Source of the DNA: Pirellulales bacterium
GTDB taxonomy: Bacteria > Planctomycetota > Planctomycetia > Pirellulales > Pirellulaceae
Direction: 5' to 3'
Assembly: GCA_022451045.1 (NCBI GenBank)
Contig: JAKUOW010000013.1
Location: forward strand, 1 to 46,036
Length of the DNA stretch: 46,036 nt
Shown: one piece after another, positions 8,647 to 17,830 of the stretch
Layout: each line of letters starts with the position of its first letter
Numbering within the stretch: the first letter of the stretch is position 1
Notes under the pieces: generated by a model
Seen by the model: the letters and a program-made list of their open reading frames with translations, nothing else
The model's database searches: none
Told to the model about the DNA's origin: nothing
Position numbers and translations under genes: made by a program

Positions 8647-9666
8647 TTGGCTCTCGTTGACTCAGTCACAACCAGTCGTCAAGTTGATGCCCTCACGGGT
8701 ATCAACATTCTATCGACAGGATCATATGCGCCTGAGCAGCGAATACTCAACGAAGATCTTGCCAAGCACGGATATGATGCTGAGTGGATCATCCAACGCA
8801 CTGGAATCGAATGTCGACACCAAAGTGCGCCTGGAGAAGCAACCAGCGACGTAGCCTTACAGGCTGCTCGAAATTGCCTGGAACAAGCTAATACCGACCC
8901 ATCGGAAATCGACCTCATACTTGTCGCCACAATCACACCGGACCAACAAACACCATCCACTGCTTGCTTACTGCAACACAAACTTGGGTCCAATGCACCG
9001 GCGATGGATATTGGTGCAGCGTGTGCTGGATTCATGTACGCACTGGTAACTGCTGCACAGTTTATAAAAACCGGCACCTATGAACGCATCCTAGTTGTTG
9101 GTGCTGACCTGATGACGCATACCGTTAACCCCGAAGACAAGAAAACGTTTCCACTCTTCGGTGATGGCGCTGGTGCGGTACTTGTCGGACCAGGCAATGA
9201 CGATCAAGGTTTACTGGGTTACACGCTTGGTGCCGATGGTGAAGGCGGGTGCCTCTTACACGTACCATCCGGTGGCACACTTAGCCCCCTCACCTCAGAG
9301 ACAATTAGCGACAACCGACACTTTTTAGAAATGGATGGGCGAGCCGTCTTCAAATGGGCAGTCAGGATGCTGGCGAGCAGCGTTAACCAGGTGCTCAAGC
9401 ACACCAACCTCTCCATTGATGATTTAGATCTTGCGGTGTTTCATCAAGCAAACATCCGAATACTTGATGCGGCCCGAGAGAACCTCGGACTACCCACCGA
9501 CAAAGTTATCGTAAACCTCCACGAATATGGAAACACTTCCGCAGCGAGCATCCCGCTTGCATTGGATGAAGCCAACCGCAATGACCGCATTAAACCGGGC
9601 GATAAGATACTATTAAGTGGGTTCGGCGCTGGACTCACATGGGGCACAGCAATCATTCAATGGTAA
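8647..9666 (+). CDS. fabH: 3-oxoacyl-ACP synthase III
   Basis: FabH (KAS III) condenses acyl-CoA, usually acetyl-CoA, with malonyl-ACP to start fatty acid synthesis. The 339-residue protein has the full catalytic triad: Cys126 (DIGAACAGF), His266 (FHQANIRI) and Asn296 (EYGNTSAASIP). It also has the WIIQRTGI region and the terminal GFGAGLTWGTAIIQW. The start is TTG 8647, chosen because AAGGA at 8634-8638 lies 8 bases upstream and the first ATG-type starts further in would delete conserved sequence. No other fab gene is nearby, so it may be a stand-alone or specialised paralogue. It is translationally close to the upstream oxidoreductase. Confidence 0.93.
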   Translation: MALVDSVTTSRQVDALTGINILSTGSYAPEQRILNEDLAKHGYDAEWIIQRTGIECRHQSAPGEATSDVALQAARNCLEQANTDPSEIDLILVATITPDQQTPSTACLLQHKLGSNAPAMDIGAACAGFMYALVTAAQFIKTGTYERILVVGADLMTHTVNPEDKKTFPLFGDGAGAVLVGPGNDDQGLLGYTLGADGEGGCLLHVPSGGTLSPLTSETISDNRHFLEMDGRAVFKWAVRMLASSVNQVLKHTNLSIDDLDLAVFHQANIRILDAARENLGLPTDKVIVNLHEYGNTSAASIPLALDEANRNDRIKPGDKILLSGFGAGLTWGTAIIQW

Positions 9667-9733
9667 TACCACCGCATTGCCCTTCTTGATCACCGTCTCA
9701 ACTCAAAATGCTTCCTCATTTCAAAGGACTAAC

Positions 9734-11572
9734 ATGACTGCTGCAGATACAGATGCCAGTTCCCAGATAAAAACCCTCGCCGATCGTAGTGAAGTCGCTG
9801 TTAGTGACACATGGGATCTTTCGAGCCTGTTTGAGTCCAATGAACAGTGGGAAGCAGCCTTTAATGAACTGGAAGCCCGCCTGGGAGAAATCCAGGAATT
9901 CGATGGTAAACTCGCCGAGAGTGCATCATCGTTGGCGGCCTGCCTGAGGCTGGACAGCGAACTGGACCGGCAAGCAGAACGCTTGGCATATTACGCGATG
10001 CTTCGTACCAGCGAAGATGTCGGCGACAGTGGCAGCCAGGCCATGTATGCAAGATTTCAAAGCATCGCATCAAAACTAGCTCAGGCCAGCAGCTTTATTC
10101 GACCTGAAATCATGTCGATCGATGCAGACAAGATGAATGCCATGCTTCAGGACGAGGAATTAAGTTTATTCCAACTGCAACTGGAACGGATGCTCAAGTA
10201 TCGGCCTCACACGCTAAGTCAGGAGGGAGAACAAATCCTGGCGATGCAATCAGAGATGGCTTCAGCAGCGAGAAAGACTTTCGAACAACTCCATAATGTC
10301 GACATGAAGTTCGGCGCTGTGGAAAACGAAAATGGCGAACAGGTTGAGCTTAGTAATGCAACTTTCGGACAATTCCTACAATCTCCTTCCAGAGAGGTTC
10401 GCAAGACAGCCTTTCATCAGTATTACGACAACTATCAATCACACGAGAACACGCTAGCCGCCACACTCGGCGGATCCATTCAAAAAGACGTCTACTACGC
10501 CAAGGTGCGAAACTACGATAGCGCGTTGTCAGCGGCACTTTTCCCTGACAATATGCCAAGCACCGTATACGACAACCTGATCCAGTCAGTCCGAAATCAT
10601 CTTCCTTCTGTATACCGTTATCTCGATGTCCGTCGAAGGATGATGGGGATTGATGAAATCCACCACTATGACACATACGTACCAATCATTTCCGAAATCG
10701 AATGTGATTATCCATGGGATCATGCCGTCGACGTCATCATGGAGTCGCTCCAGCCACTCGGTGAAGAGTACTTAAGCGCTCTCGACACTGGACTACGTGG
10801 GCGATGGTGCGACCGTTATCCCAACAAGGGAAAACGCAGTGGCGCCTTTAGTGCTGGTTCATTCGATGGCGACCCGTACATCTTGATGAACTACAAACCA
10901 AAAGTATTGGATGATGTGTTCACCTTGACACATGAAGCTGGCCACTCGATGCACTCGTATTACTCATCATCCAACCAGCCGTACGAATACTACAACTACA
11001 CGATTTTTGTTGCAGAAGTTGCGTCCACATTTAATGAGCAGTTGCTCGGTCATCACCTGATGCAAAATGCAACGGACGACCGTGAACGGATGTATCTGAT
11101 CAACAAAGAAATCGATAGTATTCGCGGAACGATCATTCGCCAAACTATGTTCGCTGAGTTCGAGAAGATCACCCACGAGATGATCGAAAGTGGAGAGCCA
11201 TTAACCACTGACAGTTTCAAAGCAGTCTATAAAGAACTGCTACAAGCATACTTCGGTGATAACTTCAGCATCGACGATCAGCTTGAACTGGAGTGCTTCC
11301 GCATTCCACACTTCTATCGCGCTTTCTATGTTTACAAGTACGCCACCGGGTTATCAGCAGCAATCGCCTTAAGCGATCGAGTCCTTAACGGTGGCGAACA
11401 GGAACTTACCGACTACCTAGGCTTCCTCAAAGGTGGTTGCAGTAAAGATCCACTGGACCTGTTACGTGGCGCGGGAGTAGATATGGAATCTCCTGATGCC
11501 GTTAACACGGCCCTTGCAAGATTCGAAACCCTGGTCGATCAACTTGACGAGATGAGCAAAAACAACGGGTGA
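9734..11572 (+). CDS. pepF: Oligoendopeptidase F (M3 metallopeptidase)
   Basis: PepF is a cytoplasmic zinc oligopeptidase that trims short peptides. The 612-residue product shows the M3B pattern: an N-terminal WDLSSLF segment, an all-helical body, the zinc motif HEAGH at about 400-404 (LTHEAGHSMHSYY), a third ligand Glu near 428 (FVAEVASTFNE), and the C-terminal FRIPHFYRAFYVYKYATG signature. Length is normal. The open frame reaches back to 9617 inside fabH, but ATG 9734 has AAAGGA 5 bases upstream and gives the family N-terminus. It is the last gene of the plus-strand cluster and ends in a hairpin terminator. Confidence 0.93.
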   Translation: MTAADTDASSQIKTLADRSEVAVSDTWDLSSLFESNEQWEAAFNELEARLGEIQEFDGKLAESASSLAACLRLDSELDRQAERLAYYAMLRTSEDVGDSGSQAMYARFQSIASKLAQASSFIRPEIMSIDADKMNAMLQDEELSLFQLQLERMLKYRPHTLSQEGEQILAMQSEMASAARKTFEQLHNVDMKFGAVENENGEQVELSNATFGQFLQSPSREVRKTAFHQYYDNYQSHENTLAATLGGSIQKDVYYAKVRNYDSALSAALFPDNMPSTVYDNLIQSVRNHLPSVYRYLDVRRRMMGIDEIHHYDTYVPIISEIECDYPWDHAVDVIMESLQPLGEEYLSALDTGLRGRWCDRYPNKGKRSGAFSAGSFDGDPYILMNYKPKVLDDVFTLTHEAGHSMHSYYSSSNQPYEYYNYTIFVAEVASTFNEQLLGHHLMQNATDDRERMYLINKEIDSIRGTIIRQTMFAEFEKITHEMIESGEPLTTDSFKAVYKELLQAYFGDNFSIDDQLELECFRIPHFYRAFYVYKYATGLSAAIALSDRVLNGGEQELTDYLGFLKGGCSKDPLDLLRGAGVDMESPDAVNTALARFETLVDQLDEMSKNNG

Positions 11573-11610
11573 TAACCAGTCACAGCCAGTCACCACCCGT
11601 TATTGTTTTT
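11561..11610 (+). terminator. Rho-independent terminator of pepF
   Basis: AACAACGGGTG (11561-11571, overlapping the stop codon) pairs with CACCCGTTATT (11594-11604) with one mismatch and is followed by GTTTTT. The 22-base loop contains two direct copies of CCAGTCAC. It lies just before the 3' end of the convergent epimerase gene. Confidence 0.7.
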
Positions 11611-11633
11611 AAGTCGAACTCAATCCTGCTTGA

Positions 11634-12635
11634 TTACTCGTTTGCTTCTTCAAACGCGGAATCAAATGCGCGATTACTTGGGTCAAAATCCAGTTGCTTC
11701 GTAAATCGGCAAGCTTCTGTTGCTCCAAATTCGCGATCCATTCCGGAATCTTCCCATTCGATGGAAAGCGGGCCATCGTAACCGATGTCATTTAAGGCTC
11801 GAATAATCTCTTCGAAATTCACTCCGCCACGACCAGGGCTACGGAAATCCCAACCACGTCGGTGATCACCGAAATTCAAATGACTGCAGTTAATGCCCGT
11901 TCTGCCATTGAGCGTCGTGATGGCATCCTTGACGTGGACGTGATAGATGCGATCTGGGAATGCCCGGATGAATTCCACCGGATCGATACCCTGCCAAATC
12001 AGGTGGCTCGGATCAAAGTTGAATCCAAATTCTTCGCGATTGTCCAACGCTTCAAGTGCTCGTTGAGCAGTATAAATATCAAATGCAATCTCTGTTGGGT
12101 GAACTTCAAGTGCAAACTTGATTCCACATTCTCCGAACACATCAAGAATCGGATTCCAACGCTCTGCTAGCAGATCGAATCCTGCATCAATCATGTGCGG
12201 AGGATTCGGCGGGAAGGAGTAGATCAGGTGCCAGATACTTGAGCCTGTGAAGCCGTTCACAACATCAACACCAAACTTCTGGGCAGCACGCGCGGTGTCT
12301 TTCATCTCCTGAATGGCACGCTCGTTTACGGCTGCTGGATCTCCATCTCCCCAAATATAATCAGGGAGAATTGCGTCATGTCTCTCGATGTTATCGAGAA
12401 CTGCCTGCCCAACCAAGTGAGCACTGATAGCTAAACACTGTAGATTGTGTCGTTCCAGTTGCTCATGTTTTTCCGCACAGTAATTCTCTTCGTTTAGTGC
12501 GCGTTGTACTTCAAAGTGGTCACCCCAACATGCCAGTTCGATACCGTCATATCCAAACTCTGCCGTTTTCTGACACATAACCTCTGAAGGTAAGTCAGCC
12601 CATTGTCCAGTGAATAGCGTTACAGGTCGCGCCAT
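11634..12635 (-). CDS. Sugar phosphate isomerase/epimerase (xylose-isomerase-like TIM barrel)
   Basis: A 333-residue TIM-barrel protein of the AP-endonuclease-2/xylose-isomerase-like family, which epimerises or isomerises sugars and inosose-type substrates using a divalent metal. Likely metal ligands are Glu177 (ALEVHPTE), Asp208 and His211 ([10 protein letters not shown]), His232/His234 (YHVHVKD) and Glu293 (SIEWED). The start at 12635 ([10 protein letters not shown]) is set by AAGGAG at 12642-12647 on the minus strand; the longer frame to 12701 adds residues unlike the family. In planctomycetes such genes commonly work with Gfo/Idh/MocA oxidoreductases in sugar use, and one lies 3 kb away, but the exact substrate is unknown. 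It is convergent with pepF. Confidence 0.9.
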   Translation of the reverse strand: MARPVTLFTGQWADLPSEVMCQKTAEFGYDGIELACWGDHFEVQRALNEENYCAEKHEQLERHNLQCLAISAHLVGQAVLDNIERHDAILPDYIWGDGDPAAVNERAIQEMKDTARAAQKFGVDVVNGFTGSSIWHLIYSFPPNPPHMIDAGFDLLAERWNPILDVFGECGIKFALEVHPTEIAFDIYTAQRALEALDNREEFGFNFDPSHLIWQGIDPVEFIRAFPDRIYHVHVKDAITTLNGRTGINCSHLNFGDHRRGWDFRSPGRGGVNFEEIIRALNDIGYDGPLSIEWEDSGMDREFGATEACRFTKQLDFDPSNRAFDSAFEEANE

Positions 12636-12906
12636 GAAAATACTCCTTAAGTGTTCGCGTTTTGGCTTGCTCGGGACGCGAATACAAATCTCAATACCCA
12701 AGAAAACTTTGCTTTAACGACGGGAAGCTAAATAATACAGTTACCCGTGTGTCTCGTTCATTTTGTAGGCACTCACTGTTCGATGCAACTAGGTGTCACC
12801 CTAACTTAACCATTGATGTAATCGGGCATTTCACATTACAATTCCTCGCCCATTGGAAAGTGGAGAGTTACTGATACTGAAAAGTCGAATACGGATCCCA
12901 CCGTTT

Positions 12907-13938
12907 ATGCCAAACCACAAGTCACTATTATTAATCGCGCTAATCATCTCGTTATCGAGTACAGCCATCAATGCTGCGCCCATCGTGCGATTGGAATTAC
13001 TGATCGATGGAAATCAGGGATTGCGTTATGCACCGAAGTGGGTGGAGTTTGTGGAGAAGGTAGGCAATTACAACGTACGTGTCCGCAGCAAAAAACCCGG
13101 TGAAAAACCTGAGGTTCGGCAAACCGGTTCAAAGACATCTCCCATCTACACGGTAATCGGATTCATTACAGAGCGTGAAGTTGTACTACACGCTGCAAAA
13201 TTCCGATTGGGTGACGTGGATGGCCTAAAAAAATACCTCGAACGACTCAAGGGAGATGGCGTTAAGTCGCTCACCGAAGAAATTGGGTTATTCGATTTGA
13301 CGCGAGAGCAAATCGTCGATGTTCACAAAAAGCTATCACAGCCCATCGTGTTTTCCACTCGTGGACGTCCAGTAGGTCAAATCCTTTTTGACCTCGCTGA
13401 TCTGGTAAAGATGGAATTCGCAATTGATAGCTCTGTTTCATTTGTGGCCAAGTCTGGTGAGAAGTTCCAACACGAGATGAAAGGCCTTTCCGCTGGCACA
13501 GTCTTTGCTGCAGTTCTAAGAACTCACGGGGTCGCGCTCGTTCCCGAGAAACCGCCCGGCAAACCGACCCTGCTAAGGCTAGCGTCACTCAGCGAGACCC
13601 AAGATTTTTGGCCAGTCGGCTGGCCATCCAAGGCGAGGCCTGCCGATCTTGCACCCGATTTATTTAAGAATCTGACCGTAGAAATCAAAGACACCGAATT
13701 ACATAAAGTCATCAACGCAATCAGCCCCAGGCTCAAGACACCCGTGCTTGTGGATGAGCGGGCAATGCTTGCGACGGGTGTGGACTTGAACAAAAAAGTC
13801 ACCGTCCCGCCTGGTCGATCGTACTACAAGAGAATACTCGATACCGCTTTGGCCATGGGTGGCCTGCGTTGTGCTATTTTGGAAGACGACTCCGGTCGCG
13901 GCTTCCTTTGGATTACTACCGCCAAACCCTATCCGTAA
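12907..13938 (+). CDS. Secreted protein with two STN-like units
   Basis: A 343-residue exported protein, not recognised as a named family. A signal peptide covers about 1-23 (cleavage after AINA). The C-terminal half contains two units resembling STN/secretin N-terminal modules: one near 160-230 (IVFSTRGRPVGQILFDLADL through GLSAGTVFAAVLRTHGVALV), the other near 255-340 (LTVEIKDTELHKVINAISPR through ILDTALAMGGLRCAI). Such units are small beta-alpha folds that mediate protein contacts in the envelope. The start ATG 12907 is chosen because it gives a clean signal peptide; the frame opens earlier at TTG 12853. The stop lies 4 bases before the next start, so the two genes are probably translationally coupled. 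Confidence 0.65.
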   Translation: MPNHKSLLLIALIISLSSTAINAAPIVRLELLIDGNQGLRYAPKWVEFVEKVGNYNVRVRSKKPGEKPEVRQTGSKTSPIYTVIGFITEREVVLHAAKFRLGDVDGLKKYLERLKGDGVKSLTEEIGLFDLTREQIVDVHKKLSQPIVFSTRGRPVGQILFDLADLVKMEFAIDSSVSFVAKSGEKFQHEMKGLSAGTVFAAVLRTHGVALVPEKPPGKPTLLRLASLSETQDFWPVGWPSKARPADLAPDLFKNLTVEIKDTELHKVINAISPRLKTPVLVDERAMLATGVDLNKKVTVPPGRSYYKRILDTALAMGGLRCAILEDDSGRGFLWITTAKPYP

Positions 13939-13942
13939 ACCT

Positions 13943-15715
13943 ATGCAACTCCTGCTCATTCTTGCTTCGCTGCTGGCACCTGCGGATGAATCTGCTGTTC
14001 AGCAATATCATCGGGACTTAGTGGACCTGGCATCCAAGTGCACTGAACTCAATTTGGATGATCAGGCGGAGATCACTCGCAATTGGGCCGCAACGCATCG
14101 TGCAGACCAGATTGATCTTTATATTCCCATATCGAAATCAACTACTCTGTCGGAAAATGCGCCTCAACTGGTGAAATTCTGGCATGAGCGATTCTTGGAA
14201 ATACGCAGCCAATACGCTGAACACCTCTTCAACAATGCTGTTGCCATCCGCAGTGAAGACCCTGGCAGAGCCTATAAGTTGCTCTATCAAGCGCTACGGG
14301 AGAATCCAAATCATAAGCAAGCATTGACGGCGTTGGAGTTGGATACCCAGTCCAGTGTAAAGGTTACAAAGCCCGGCGTAATTCACTCCCGCGCCACATG
14401 GCCAGCACGCACCTACTGGCGGCTTGAGTCCCGATATTTTGTGATTGATACCAACAAAAGCCGTGAAGCGGCCGAACACATTCATGCGGAACTGGTAGCA
14501 CTTGAAGCGGCATGGAAGCAAGTGTTCTATTCATATTGGGCGGATTCAACGGCGTTAGCCAAGCGTTTAGAAGGCCAAGACGTTTCATTGGCAAAACATC
14601 GAAATGCAACTCGTAAACATCGGATCATTGTGTTTGACACAAGAAGTCAATATGCCTCTTTTCTGGAGAGCAAGGGCAGTAATGCCACCGCATCACTTGG
14701 TTTATACGATGATAAATCTCAAACGTCATACTTCTTTATTGATGACCTTGATACACGTGATACATGGTTACACGAAGTAACCCACCAGTTCTTTCAGGAA
14801 CGTGGTCCTGGCGTACTAAATATAGGTCGCAATCAAAACACGATGCTTGTCGAAGGCATCGCCATGTACATGGAATCATTGCGAGAGGTCTCCGGACATA
14901 TCACCCTCGGTGGCTGGGAATCGAACCGCCTTCAATTTGCTCGCTACTATCGACTCAACGGACAATTCCACATACCAGCCAAAGACTTAATGGCGTTGGG
15001 AATGTCTGAAATACAGGGGCATCAAAGTCAGGGGGAGCTTTACTATGAAGCGGCCGGTCTTGTGCACTCGCTGATGAACAGCGAAAGCGCGAAAGCAAGT
15101 GAGTTAAGGTCAAATCTCATTGAGGTAATCAGCGGTATATACCATGGAAAAGACACCGATCAGGATCTAGCAACAACCGTGGCTCCCTGGGATTGGATTG
15201 AAGAAAATTACGTGCCGTTTCTGGTTATTTCTGATCAGGATGTTTCTAACCTCGATTCAGATACCCGTATTAGGAATCTGGTACTCGCCCAATCGCCAGT
15301 TACGGACCATAGCCTGAAGATCATTGGGAAATACAAGGATCTCAACTGGCTTGATCTGACCTATTCAAATGTGACGGATGATGGTGTACAGCACCTCTCT
15401 TCATTGAGCAATATTCGTAAACTCTCATTTGAGGGTACTAAGATATCAAACAGTTCGGCTGAGATACTTAGCAGTTTTCCGGATCTGATCGAACTGGATT
15501 TTTCGAACACACCGATTTCAGATGATGCCGTTGCTCAAATTACTCGCAAAACCAAGCTAGAAGTCTTGTATCTCACGGGCACGAAGATTACCGACGAGGG
15601 GTTAAACAAGCTTGCATCTTTACGTAATCTGGAAGTACTGGATGTTCGCAAAACGAATGTTAGCGATGCAGCCGTCGAGCAGCTAATGAAAATGCTGCCA
15701 AAGCTACAACGGTAG
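13943..15715 (+). CDS. Exported gluzincin-like metallopeptidase with C-terminal LRR domain
   Basis: This 590-residue protein begins with a short signal peptide (MQLLLILASLLAPADES). The middle (about 150-420) resembles DUF1570/peptidase-MA-type metallopeptidases: HEVTH at 277-281 supplies two zinc ligands and the catalytic Glu, and VEGIAMY (Glu304) is a fitting third ligand. Residues about 450-590 form five or six short leucine-rich repeats of the LxxLDLxxTxIxDxGVxxL type common in planctomycetes. I infer an exported peptidase with a protein-binding tail. Start ATG 13943 is 4 bases after the preceding stop; the frame reaches back to 13859, but that part overlaps the upstream gene and lacks a signal. 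Target unknown. Confidence 0.75.
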   Translation: MQLLLILASLLAPADESAVQQYHRDLVDLASKCTELNLDDQAEITRNWAATHRADQIDLYIPISKSTTLSENAPQLVKFWHERFLEIRSQYAEHLFNNAVAIRSEDPGRAYKLLYQALRENPNHKQALTALELDTQSSVKVTKPGVIHSRATWPARTYWRLESRYFVIDTNKSREAAEHIHAELVALEAAWKQVFYSYWADSTALAKRLEGQDVSLAKHRNATRKHRIIVFDTRSQYASFLESKGSNATASLGLYDDKSQTSYFFIDDLDTRDTWLHEVTHQFFQERGPGVLNIGRNQNTMLVEGIAMYMESLREVSGHITLGGWESNRLQFARYYRLNGQFHIPAKDLMALGMSEIQGHQSQGELYYEAAGLVHSLMNSESAKASELRSNLIEVISGIYHGKDTDQDLATTVAPWDWIEENYVPFLVISDQDVSNLDSDTRIRNLVLAQSPVTDHSLKIIGKYKDLNWLDLTYSNVTDDGVQHLSSLSNIRKLSFEGTKISNSSAEILSSFPDLIELDFSNTPISDDAVAQITRKTKLEVLYLTGTKITDEGLNKLASLRNLEVLDVRKTNVSDAAVEQLMKMLPKLQR

Positions 15716-15769
15716 CTCACCCTTTTACACACAATCGTTTAATTAACACGTCATTCGGGGAGACTCTCC

Positions 15770-16549
15770 ATGCGACCGTGGATTCTTGCTGAGGCAAACT
15801 ACGCTTACGTCAAAGAAAACCCGTACGAAGTAGCCGTACTGCCGCTCGGCGCCACCGAGCCGCATAACCTACATCTGCCATACGGCACCGATTGGTATGA
15901 AGGTACAGATATCGGTGAGCGGATTTGCGAGGCTGCACACAAGCGTGGTGCCAAAGTAACGCTACTGCCGACAATTCCATATGGTACGGAAACGAACATG
16001 CACAAGTTTCCGTTAGCCATGAATGTTGATCCCACAACATTATTCTCCTTTGTTACGGATTTGATTCATTCACTGATCAACACAGGTATTAAGAAGATCG
16101 TTCTGCTTAATAGTCACGGCGGCAACGAAATGAAGCCGCTGCTTCGTGAACTTGCCGATAAAGTAGATGCTCATATATTTCTCACAAGCTGGTTCAAGAT
16201 TCTCGAAGATGTATATTTCGACATTTTTGATGAGATGGAAGATCATGCAGGTGAAATGGAAACATCACTTATCGAAGCGTTTCATCCGGAGCTCGTTGCC
16301 AAAAATGAGGACGGTACATTCGCGGCAGATAATGGCGACCAAACACCAATGCGGTTTGAGGCACTAAACAAGGGTTGGGTAGGAATCACCCGTCCATGGC
16401 ATCTGCTGACAACGAACAGCGGTTCGGGTAACCCGCACGGTGCGTCCGCTGAAAAGGGACACAAGGTGATGGAAGTAATCGTCGAAAGATTAAGTAAGTT
16501 TATCGTCGAGTTGTCAGATGCAGAAATCGACGAGACATTTCCATTCTAG
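15770..16549 (+). CDS. Creatininase family amidohydrolase
   Basis: A 259-residue member of the creatininase/FAPy-hydrolase (MftE-like) family of two-metal amidohydrolases. Candidate metal ligands are Glu30 and His32 (GATEPHNLHLPYGTD), Asp41, His116 (NSHGGNE) and Glu162 (DHAGEMETS), all in the family order. Family members open cyclic amides such as creatinine or formamidopyrimidines, or trim peptide precursors; the sequence does not say which. The start ATG 15770 has GGGGAGA just upstream. It lies 27 bases before the ferrochelatase gene, so an operon is likely. A separate promoter may exist in the 54-base gap after the metallopeptidase gene, but none is clear. Confidence 0.88.
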   Translation: MRPWILAEANYAYVKENPYEVAVLPLGATEPHNLHLPYGTDWYEGTDIGERICEAAHKRGAKVTLLPTIPYGTETNMHKFPLAMNVDPTTLFSFVTDLIHSLINTGIKKIVLLNSHGGNEMKPLLRELADKVDAHIFLTSWFKILEDVYFDIFDEMEDHAGEMETSLIEAFHPELVAKNEDGTFAADNGDQTPMRFEALNKGWVGITRPWHLLTTNSGSGNPHGASAEKGHKVMEVIVERLSKFIVELSDAEIDETFPF

Positions 16550-16576
16550 GAAACTCGTAAGCGACGACGAATCGAT

Positions 16577-17629
16577 ATGCCATCAGAAATCACACAACCT
16601 GAATCCACGCTAGACAGTTTCGATGCGTTGCTGGTCGTTTCCTTTGGAGGGCCGGAAGGACGCGACGATGTTATTCCATTTCTCGAAAACGTGTTGCGAG
16701 GAAGAAACATACCACGCGAACGCATGTTAGCTGTTGCTGAACACTACTATCATTTCGATGGTGTCAGTCCACTAAATGGTCAGAATCGAGCATTGATCGA
16801 AGCGCTAGAAGATGAGTTGGAAAAGAATGATATAGAGTTACCTATCTACTGGGGAAATCGAAACTGGCATCCGCTTCTGCCTAACACGATTGACCAGATG
16901 AAACAGGATGGCATTCAAAACAGTCTGGTATTTGTTACAAGTGCTTTCAGCTCCTATTCTGGTTGTCGGCAGTACCGGGAGAATATTGCAGATGCTTGTA
17001 AACAAGTTGGTGACGGCACCCCGGAAATGCATAAGCTCCGTGTGTTTTTCAATCACCCGGGATATATAAATCCAGTCGCAGAGAATGTCCGAAATGCTAT
17101 AGCGCACCTCGATGACTCGCATCAGGATTCCGCACATATCCTGTTTACTGCTCATAGCATTCCAATGACCATGTCTGAAGGTTGTGATTACGAGAAGCAA
17201 CTGCTAAACGCGTGCGGCTTGGTCATGGAAAAGGTCGGGGCCCAAACCTGGGATCTGGTGTATCAAAGCCGAAGTGGTCGGCCGGAACAACCATGGCTGG
17301 AACCGGACGTGTGCGATCAGATTCAAGCATTACCGGATGATTGCAAGTCAGTGGTCATCATGCCTATCGGGTTTATTTCTGATCACATGGAGGTCATGTT
17401 TGATCTGGACGAAGAGGCGCGTCAGATATGCGATGAATTGGGCATTGAAATGCAACGTGCGAATACGGTTGGTACACATCCACGGTTTATCACGATGATA
17501 CGTGAACTAATCCAGGAGAGATTAAGCGGGCATAAAAAATTGGCGATTGGCAATCTCGGCCCCTCGCACGACGTATGCCCGGAGAATTGCTGTCCACTTG
17601 GCCACACTGCTCGTCCTCCTCGCCGTTGA
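16577..17629 (+). CDS. hemH: Ferrochelatase (protohaem or coproporphyrin type)
   Basis: This enzyme inserts Fe(II) into a porphyrin at the end of haem synthesis. The 350-residue protein has His193 (TAHSIP), the QSRSGRPEQPWLEPD region and Glu272 (GFISDHMEVMFDLDEEA), all hallmark active-site parts. The YWGNRNWHPLL and SAFSSYSGCRQYRENI segments look more like the actinobacterial group, whose members use coproporphyrin, so cpfC is an alternative name. Cys130 (SYSGC) and a C-terminal set Cys334/338/339 (DVCPENCCP) could hold a [2Fe-2S] cluster, as known for some bacterial ferrochelatases. The terminal GHTARPPRR tail is unusual. It is downstream of the creatininase-like gene in the same direction and upstream of tRNA-His. 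Confidence 0.92.
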   Translation: MPSEITQPESTLDSFDALLVVSFGGPEGRDDVIPFLENVLRGRNIPRERMLAVAEHYYHFDGVSPLNGQNRALIEALEDELEKNDIELPIYWGNRNWHPLLPNTIDQMKQDGIQNSLVFVTSAFSSYSGCRQYRENIADACKQVGDGTPEMHKLRVFFNHPGYINPVAENVRNAIAHLDDSHQDSAHILFTAHSIPMTMSEGCDYEKQLLNACGLVMEKVGAQTWDLVYQSRSGRPEQPWLEPDVCDQIQALPDDCKSVVIMPIGFISDHMEVMFDLDEEARQICDELGIEMQRANTVGTHPRFITMIRELIQERLSGHKKLAIGNLGPSHDVCPENCCPLGHTARPPRR

Positions 17630-17688
17630 CCACTCTTGAATCCACAATTAAATTAAAACATTCATCGCAGCAAGTGCTGTAATGACAT

Positions 17689-17763
17689 GGTGGCTGTAGC
17701 TCAGTTGGTTAGAGCATCGGATTGTGGTTCCGAGGGTCGGGGGTTCGAATCCCCTTAGCCACC
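17689..17763 (+). tRNA. tRNA-His (anticodon GTG)
   Basis: A complete cloverleaf is visible. The acceptor GTGGCTG pairs with TAGCCAC, the D-arm is GCTCAGTTGGTTAGAGC, the anticodon stem is TCGGA/TCCGA with loop TTGTGGT (anticodon GTG), and the T-arm is GGGGGTTCGAATCCCCT. The extra G at 17689 opposite discriminator C73 (17763) is the identity mark of tRNA-His. The 3' CCA is not encoded. A terminator follows immediately. Confidence 0.97.
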
Positions 17764-17767
17764 CTTT

Positions 17768-17802
17768 AATCCCCTTCACTAATGTGTAAGGGGATTTCTT
17801 TT
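17768..17802 (+). terminator. Rho-independent terminator after tRNA-His
   Basis: AATCCCCTT (17768-17776) and AAGGGGATT (17788-17796) form a perfect nine-base stem with an 11-base loop, followed by TCTTTT. It separates the tRNA from the convergent ABC permease gene. Confidence 0.9.
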
Positions 17803-17830
17803 GCGCATTAGGTTTGCAGCCACATGTTAC

